From DATLAN01 sp035527455 (GTDB lineage Bacteria; Planctomycetota; Planctomycetia; Pirellulales; Thermoguttaceae), in the NCBI GenBank assembly GCA_035527455.1, contig DATLAN010000383.1:1-5692 (forward strand): a stretch of DNA of 5,692 nucleotides, read 5' to 3'. The notes beneath the pieces were generated by a model that saw only the letters and a list, made by a program, of their open reading frames with translations, did not search any database and was not told the DNA's origin. This document shows positions 1 through 3,700 of the stretch, piece by piece. Within the stretch, counting starts at the first letter, position 1; each line of letters starts with the position of its first letter. The translations under genes and the position numbers were made by a program.

Positions 1-1069
1 GGTGGGCAGCCGGATCTGCGAGGCCGACGCGGTCGAGGAGTTGGTGGCGGTTGCCCGGCGGCTCGGCGGGCCGGTGATCCACGAAGCGACCACTTCGCAC
101 GGCCGCTGCAGCTTCCCGTCCGACCACCCGCTGGCCGCCGCGCCGCTGCCCTTCTGGTCGCCGGAGGTGCGAGAGCGGCTGGATGAGTTCGACGTGCTGC
201 TGGTGGCCGGCATGAAACTCATGCAGCAGTACATCTACCACGAGCCTCCCCGGCCGATCCCCGAGCATATCCGCCTGGTTCATCTCGACGACGATCCGTG
301 GGAGCTGGGCAAGAACTATCCGGTCGAGGTGGGTCTGGTCGGCCATCCCAAGCCGGCGCTGGCGGAGTTGGCCCGGCGGTTGGACGAGATCATGTCGCCG
401 GGGCAAATCGCCGCGGCCCATGCCCGGGCGGAAGCACGCGGCCGGGAGCACGCCCGGCAGCGGGAGGCCTTGCGACGCGAGGCCGCCGGCCAGTTCGACG
501 TCCGGCCGCTGACGCCGATGTGCCTGATGGAAAGCCTCGCGCGGATCTTGCCGCGGGACGTGGCGGTGATCGAAGAGGCGCCCACCACGACCATGGGCTG
601 CTATTTCGAGCGGGCGGGGGCGCTGAAAAACACCAGCGGGTACTTTGCGCAACGGGGCTGGGCGCTGGGTTGGGGACTGAACTGCGCGATCGGCGTGCAG
701 TTGGCCTGGCCCGAGCGGCCCGTGCTGGCCTTGATCGGCGACGGCTCGGCGATGTACGGCATCCAGGGTCTCTGGACGGCCGCCCATTATCGGGTGCCGG
801 CCACGTTCGTGCTCTGCAACAATCGCCAGTACAAGATCCTCAAGGACTGCGCCGAGGTGTTGAACCTCCCGGCGGCGCGTGCGGGGCGGTTCGAGGGCCT
901 GGACGTGAACTCGCCGGTGATCGATTTCGTCGCTTTGGCCCGGTCATTGGGTGTCTCGGCCCGGCGGGTCGACGGGCCGGACGAACTGAGCGATGCCGTC
1001 GCCGAGTCGCTGGCCGCCGAGGTACCCCAGTTGATCGAGGTCGCCGTGCGGCAATTGGAAAATGAGTAG
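1..1069 (+). CDS. Thiamine-diphosphate-dependent decarboxylase, benzoylformate decarboxylase-like (5' partial)
   Basis: This is the C-terminal 355 residues of a TPP enzyme; the reading frame is open to the left edge, so the true start and the N-terminal pyrimidine-binding domain, with its catalytic Glu, lie outside. The first visible in-frame codon (GTG at 2-4) is internal. Residues about 1-130 are the central domain and residues about 165-350 the PP-binding domain. The cofactor motif is clear: GDG at 246-248, 24 residues, then NN at 273-274. The stretch GDGSAMYGIQGLWTAA and the segment around HGRCSFPSDHP closely recall benzoylformate decarboxylase (MdlC) rather than acetolactate synthase. 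The expected activity is cytoplasmic non-oxidative decarboxylation of a 2-oxo acid; the substrate cannot be read from sequence. An Ala/Arg/Glu-rich linker (about 135-163) looks longer than in MdlC. It ends in TAG. The family call is firm, the exact enzyme is not. Confidence 0.85.
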   Translation, partial: VGSRICEADAVEELVAVARRLGGPVIHEATTSHGRCSFPSDHPLAAAPLPFWSPEVRERLDEFDVLLVAGMKLMQQYIYHEPPRPIPEHIRLVHLDDDPWELGKNYPVEVGLVGHPKPALAELARRLDEIMSPGQIAAAHARAEARGREHARQREALRREAAGQFDVRPLTPMCLMESLARILPRDVAVIEEAPTTTMGCYFERAGALKNTSGYFAQRGWALGWGLNCAIGVQLAWPERPVLALIGDGSAMYGIQGLWTAAHYRVPATFVLCNNRQYKILKDCAEVLNLPAARAGRFEGLDVNSPVIDFVALARSLGVSARRVDGPDELSDAVAESLAAEVPQLIEVAVRQLENE

Positions 1070-1100
1070 TGCCCTGTATTCTTTACCGGGGAAATTGGGG

Positions 1101-1130
1101 TTCGGGCAAAGTGCAGCAGAAGGCTATAAT
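1101..1130 (+). promoter_or_regulatory. Possible promoter for the NDK-like gene
   Basis: A perfect TATAAT lies at 1125-1130 in the 158-bp gap before the kinase-like gene, about 100 bp from its start codon. The best -35 candidate (TTCGGG at 1101-1106, spacer 18) matches the consensus poorly, so the call rests almost wholly on the -10 hexamer. No convincing intrinsic terminator for the upstream decarboxylase gene is visible in this gap. Confidence 0.35.
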
Positions 1131-1212
1131 TCCAAGGATGAATTGGGGGGGCTCAGGCTGATCGCCATAGGGTGCAACTCCGATTGCCATCTCCACCACA
1201 GTCGATCACAAC

Positions 1213-1219
1213 AAAGGAG
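1213..1219 (+). promoter_or_regulatory. Ribosome binding site of NDK-like gene
   Basis: AAAGGAG ends 8 nt before the ATG at 1228. This supports that start over the out-of-frame ATG at 1232. Confidence 0.75.
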
Positions 1220-1227
1220 CATCATCG

Positions 1228-1965
1228 ATGGATGACGGACGGTTGGAACAGACGCTCGTGCTCATCAAGCCGGACGCGTTGAGACTCTCGTTGACCGGAT
1301 ACCTCTTCTCGCAGCTTTCCGAGTTTCACACCGGGCTCCGATTCGCCGCTCTGAAAGTCGTCCACGTGACCAGGACACTCGCCGAGGTCCACTATGCCGA
1401 GCACAAAGGAAAGCCGTTCTACGAACCCCTGCTGGGATACATCATGGGCCGTGAGCACTATCCCACGGAGCCTCACAAGCGCAGGGTGATCGCCGTCGTC
1501 TATTCCGGCGTGGGGGCCGTGGCGAAGATCCGCGAAATCGCCGGACCGACGGACCCTCACGTGGCGAGGGATCGCGCGCCGGGCACGATCCGCGCCTTGG
1601 GCACGTTGGTGCCGGTCAAAGACGCGGGCGGCAACACGGTGGACTACCGGATGGACAACCTGATCCACGCTTCCGCGACCGTCGAGGAGGCCGAGCGCGA
1701 AATCAAGCTCTGGTTCCGCCCGGACGATATCATGCCGTACATGCGGGGATGGCCGGCCGAACGTTGCCGGGAACACTATTACCTCGAGGACGGGCAACTC
1801 TCCACGACCTACCGGCCCGGCAGCACCTGTCTCCTCGCCCCCGGCGGTCTTGCGTGGACGACGGATCTGGATGCCTTGGGCGCGATTTCACGGGGAGAGG
1901 TGCCCCCGTGCCCACTCAACGCGGTGGTGACGAAGTATCTTGTCAACGTCGAGCAGGATAGCTGA
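1228..1965 (+). CDS. Nucleoside-diphosphate-kinase-like protein, long divergent form
   Basis: The first ~175 residues align by eye with nucleoside diphosphate kinase, which moves the gamma-phosphate of NTPs to NDPs through a phospho-histidine. Visible landmarks are KPD (14-16), HYAEHKGKPF (55-64) with the nucleotide-site Tyr56, Arg102 and Thr108, the PGTIR motif (118-122), Asn144, the catalytic His147, and Glu158 in REI-x-LWF at the spacing expected for the Glu that orients this His. The protein is 245 residues against about 140-150 for usual Ndk. There is an insertion near 74-86, another of roughly 12 residues in the Kpn-loop region (123-143), and a C-terminal extension (about 176-245) that I do not recognise. 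The usual HGSDS around the His reads HASAT. The protein is cytoplasmic, with no signal peptide. A housekeeping Ndk may exist elsewhere, so I give no symbol. The fold is near certain; retained kinase activity is likely but unproven. Confidence 0.85.
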   Translation: MDDGRLEQTLVLIKPDALRLSLTGYLFSQLSEFHTGLRFAALKVVHVTRTLAEVHYAEHKGKPFYEPLLGYIMGREHYPTEPHKRRVIAVVYSGVGAVAKIREIAGPTDPHVARDRAPGTIRALGTLVPVKDAGGNTVDYRMDNLIHASATVEEAEREIKLWFRPDDIMPYMRGWPAERCREHYYLEDGQLSTTYRPGSTCLLAPGGLAWTTDLDALGAISRGEVPPCPLNAVVTKYLVNVEQDS

Positions 1966-2014
1966 ATCGCCCCCCCTTCTGCGAACTCGGGACATTCTCT
2001 GCGCAGGAAGCGTC

Positions 2015-2030
2015 ACCGCATTCGTGCGGT
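2015..2030 (+). terminator. Weak hairpin downstream of the NDK-like gene
   Basis: ACCGCA (2015-2020) and TGCGGT (2025-2030) form a perfect 6-bp stem closing a TTCG loop, about 50 nt after the kinase stop codon. The loop is closed by A-U, not the extra-stable C-G form, and no T run follows. It is at most a weak or Rho-assisted terminator or an RNA 3'-end stabiliser. Confidence 0.3.
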
Positions 2031-2123
2031 CCAGGTAATCCGCAGCCGATGAATCGGGGCGACACGGACGCGCTTGGATCATTCGGTCGGAGGGAAAACG
2101 CGCGCGGGAGGCACGGCCGGGTG

Positions 2124-2135
2124 GTGCATATGCAC
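2124..2135. promoter_or_regulatory. 12-bp perfect palindrome, possible operator
   Basis: GTGCATATGCAC is a perfect palindrome centred about 40 bp upstream of the -35 hexamer at 2170. It overlaps a second palindrome, CTCGCGAG (2135-2142). The position suits an activator or repressor dimer, but no matching regulator is encoded in the window. Confidence 0.3.
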
Positions 2136-2169
2136 TCGCGAGTCTGATGTCAGTATTTCCGCAAAATAA

Positions 2170-2197
2170 TTGACAGAAATTCCCGGACCCGCATAAT
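2170..2197 (+). promoter_or_regulatory. Near-consensus sigma-70 promoter of the small secreted protein gene
   Basis: TTGACA (2170-2175, a perfect -35) and CATAAT (2192-2197, 5 of 6 for the -10) are separated by 16 bp. Transcription would begin near 2204, giving a leader of about 65 nt. In an otherwise GC-rich region, this AT-rich patch with two good hexamers is the best promoter in the window. Confidence 0.7.
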
Positions 2198-2213
2198 CAA
2201 CCGTAATCCGTTC

Positions 2214-2264
2214 GGGAGCCTCCTCTCGGTTCCCTCAGCTTTTCCACCACTCTTTTCCGAGGAG
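2214..2264 (+). promoter_or_regulatory. Structured 5' leader with potential Shine-Dalgarno masking
   Basis: GGGAGCC (2214-2220) can pair with GGTTCCC (2228-2234), using one G-U pair, around a 7-nt pyrimidine loop. Alternatively CTCCTC (2220-2225) is an exact complement of the Shine-Dalgarno GAGGAG at 2259-2264. The two pairings are mutually exclusive at base 2220 and the loop, so a switch is conceivable. Chance is also plausible, because any anti-SD-like pyrimidine tract would pair this way. Confidence 0.3.
2259..2264 (+). promoter_or_regulatory. Ribosome binding site of the small secreted protein
   Basis: GAGGAG ends 5 nt before the ATG at 2270. It is a strong Shine-Dalgarno sequence and supports this start. 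Confidence 0.75.
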
Positions 2265-2269
2265 TCACC

Positions 2270-2608
2270 ATGAAGACGTTTGTGGCTGTGTTGATCTTGG
2301 CATTGGCGGTTGCTGTGCCTGCGTTGACATTCGCCGGGCAGGGCGAGATGCCGACGAAACCCGAGAAGACCAAGGTTGTGGTTGCCCATCTGGCGGGCGA
2401 AATGGAAATCCCGGAGGCTGGAGGCATGGTCCAGTACTACCGAGTCATCGAGATCTCGGAGAACGCCCTGGACGCACATCTGGCCCACGGGGACGTGTAT
2501 CCCACCACCGAAGCGCCTGGGACCGCCTACACGGTGCCGCCCGGCTTCGAGGAGTTCTTTGACGTCGACGACGACATCGACGAGGATGATGAAGTGCCGG
2601 AAGAGTAG
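2270..2608 (+). CDS. Small secreted protein with HLAHGD signature and acidic C-terminus
   Basis: This is a 112-residue protein with no function I can name. It opens with a signal peptide: Lys2, a hydrophobic core (about 4-20), and a likely signal peptidase I cut after Thr20-Phe21-Ala22. The mature part has one recognisable patch, VVVAHL (36-41) followed by IEISENALDAHLAHGD (60-75). This recalls a short motif found in many exported bacterial proteins, roughly CH..(PPGNP)..TI.(V/I)S..A...HLAHGD, except that the usual Cys before the first His is Ala39 here. His40, His70 and His73 remain and could bind a metal. The last 20 residues (93-112) contain 13 Asp or Glu, a possible cation-binding tail. 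A good promoter and ribosome site precede it and an intrinsic terminator follows, so it is probably expressed alone. The reality of the gene is well supported; its role is unknown. Confidence 0.85.
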   Translation: MKTFVAVLILALAVAVPALTFAGQGEMPTKPEKTKVVVAHLAGEMEIPEAGGMVQYYRVIEISENALDAHLAHGDVYPTTEAPGTAYTVPPGFEEFFDVDDDIDEDDEVPEE

Positions 2609-2640
2609 GACTCCGGCTCGATGATCGGTCACTCGAAGAG

Positions 2641-2672
2641 AAGCCTCCCCGGTGTTCCCCGGGAGGCTTTTT
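2641..2672 (+). terminator. Strong intrinsic terminator after the small secreted protein gene
   Basis: AAGCCTCCC (2641-2649) pairs with GGGAGGCTT (2661-2669), a 9-bp stem that may continue past one C-C mismatch with two more G-C pairs. Five T residues (2668-2672) follow. It lies 33 nt past the stop codon. Read on the minus strand, the stem is followed by CTCTTCG, a poor T tract, so any action on the converging thioredoxin gene would be weak. Confidence 0.9.
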
Positions 2673-2727
2673 CTATCTCGGGGTCAGAGCTTGAACCATG
2701 AATAGTGGCGGTTGCAGCTCCGCCGGA

Positions 2728-3513
2728 TCAGCCGCTCTCTGCCTTTTCGTCATCAGCCTGGGCGCGGAGCTTTCTGCCGATCTCCAGGATCTTGTCGATG
2801 ATGTCTTCGGTCAACTCGAAGCCTTCCTGGAATGGGAAACCCTCCCAGATGACGTACCCGTCCGGCTCGAGCAGGACCACGTGGGGAATGCCGAAGACGC
2901 CGAGCTTGTCCTTGGTGCGCGATTGCGTGTCGACGGCGCTGTAGAACTCGATCTTGGGGATGTTCGGGTATTTCTCGTCAAGTTTCCGGACGTCTTCTTC
3001 CGGCTCGTGCGAGACGCCGATCACGACCAGCTCGTCGCCGTACTTCTTGTGAAAACCGTTCAGCAGTTCGATCGACCGCCGGCACGGAGGGCACCAGGTC
3101 GCCCAGAACTCGATCAGGACGTATTTGCCTTGGGTGTCCGGCTTCTCGGTGAGCCACCTCTCGACGATCAACTCGGGCGCCTTCGACCAGCGGTACGAGT
3201 TTGCCCAAAGCCGCTTCTCCTTCTTCACCGTCGGCGGCTCGTAATCCTCGTCGAACGGCGAATTCTCGCCGAACCGCGGGATTTTGCCGGTGTCGATCGA
3301 CGGCTCTTTCGACGGGTCGGTGATGCACGGCTCGGAAGCGGCCGCGTCGGGTTGGTTCTCGGCGGTCCCTTTCACCGGACCGGTCGGACAAGGCTCGACC
3401 GCCGCCTCGGAAGGTTCGGCCGCTGCACACGGTGCCCATGCCAACGCCACCAACAGCAAGGCCCCGAGCGAGGCCCCGGACCGGGAGAATTTCGAATCCA
3501 CGGTTTTCAACAC
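2728..3513 (-). CDS. Exported TlpA/ResA-family thioredoxin-like protein
   Basis: I choose the GTG at 3513-3511 as the start, giving 261 residues. It has AAAGGAG 9 nt upstream and begins a good signal peptide: Lys3, Lys8 and Arg11, then a hydrophobic core 14-28, with a cut likely after Ala30-Ala31-Ala32. An open frame continues to an ATG at 3582, but that extension runs into an intergenic repeat. A Pro/Glu/Ala-rich linker (33 to about 95) holds Cys42 and Cys63 in two similar EPCxTxPxK motifs. The thioredoxin fold spans about 110-245, with FWATWCPPC (active cysteines 141 and 144) and the cis-Pro loop GIP (208-210). The family does thiol-disulfide exchange outside the cytoplasm, often in cytochrome c maturation or protein folding. 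The active pair is intact, so it should be redox active; the partner is unknown. It lies 187 bp downstream of the CxxCH-bearing fusion gene, on the same strand. Confidence 0.88.
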   Translation of the reverse strand: MLKTVDSKFSRSGASLGALLLVALAWAPCAAAEPSEAAVEPCPTGPVKGTAENQPDAAASEPCITDPSKEPSIDTGKIPRFGENSPFDEDYEPPTVKKEKRLWANSYRWSKAPELIVERWLTEKPDTQGKYVLIEFWATWCPPCRRSIELLNGFHKKYGDELVVIGVSHEPEEDVRKLDEKYPNIPKIEFYSAVDTQSRTKDKLGVFGIPHVVLLEPDGYVIWEGFPFQEGFELTEDIIDKILEIGRKLRAQADDEKAESG

Positions 3514-3522
3514 GGCAACGGT

Positions 3523-3529
3523 CTCCTTT
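3523..3529 (-). promoter_or_regulatory. Ribosome binding site fixing the thioredoxin start
   Basis: On the minus strand this reads AAAGGAG, 9 nt before the GTG at 3513. No comparable site precedes the ATG at 3582, whose upstream bases are intergenic tandem repeat. Confidence 0.7.
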
Positions 3530-3568
3530 GCGGGGTAGATCAACCACGGGTACACGGGAATAAGGCAA

Positions 3569-3698
3569 CCACAGATGAACACAGATGAACACGGATGAAA
3601 GACAGATCAGGAGGGTTGAATTCGGAAGAACATGTCTTGACCGTACGGCGCCCTCTTATAACTTCGTTCCATCCGTGTTTATCCGTGTTCATCTGTGG
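3569..3698. repeat. Imperfect inverted repeat made of ~10-bp tandem units
   Basis: The left arm (3569-3599) is CCACAGATGAAC, then ACAGATGAAC, then ACGGATGAA: three copies of an approximately 10-bp unit ACRGATGAAC. The right arm (3668-3698), reverse complemented, matches it over 31 nt with 3 differences. The 68-nt centre contains CCGTACGG (3641-3648) and can add a short AAGACA/TGTCTT pairing (3599-3604 with 3633-3638). The right arm begins 2 nt after the stop codon of the upstream minus-strand gene. ACAGATGAACACGGATG-type repeats are, from memory, widespread between genes in Planctomycetes and related phyla. The arrangement could fold into a long hairpin in the intergenic RNA and act as a processing or terminator-like element, but that is inference. 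Confidence 0.8.
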
Positions 3699-3700
3699 CT

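Larger units (their letters stand above)
1966..2169. other. Intergenic region with palindromes, no gene seen
   Basis: No plausible coding sequence is seen on either strand between the kinase-like gene and the promoter of the next gene. The stretch contains a seven-C run right after the kinase stop, a 6-bp hairpin (2015-2030), a short inverted repeat CCGAT-GA-ATCGG (2046-2057), a 12-bp palindrome (2124-2135) and CTCGCGAG (2135-2142). The last two lie just upstream of the -35 box and may be operator-like. Confidence 0.5.

Noticed and set aside
1138..1161. Seven-codon open frame (MNWGGSG) after an AAGG, upstream of the NDK-like gene
   Set aside because: Far too short, with a weak ribosome site and no attenuator-type codon bias or following hairpin pair.
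1222..1797. Minus-strand open frame opposite the NDK-like gene
   Set aside because: The plus strand encodes nearly every NDK landmark with a good ribosome site; the minus-strand product shows nothing recognisable.
2150..2632. Minus-strand open frame opposite the small secreted gene
   Set aside because: It covers the promoter, leader and coding region of the plus gene, has no good ribosome site that I can see, and resembles nothing.
2707..2724. GGCGG/CCGCC 5-bp hairpin just past the thioredoxin stop
   Set aside because: The stem is short, the loop is 8 nt and no T run follows on the minus strand; not enough to call a terminator.
2698..3588. Long plus-strand open frame (296 codons) antisense to the thioredoxin gene
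   Set aside because: It lies wholly opposite a clear thioredoxin with signal peptide and CPPC motif. Its translation is Arg/Leu/Val-biased with no domain, as expected of the antisense of a GC-rich gene.
3655..3660. TATAAG on the minus strand between the fusion and thioredoxin genes, as a -10 box
   Set aside because: The matching -35 position reads GATAAA and lies in the repeat arm; no supported promoter.
3569..3698. Inverted repeat considered as a transposon remnant or CRISPR
   Set aside because: There is no transposase sequence or target duplication in the 68-nt centre, and the units are about 10 bp direct copies without spacers.
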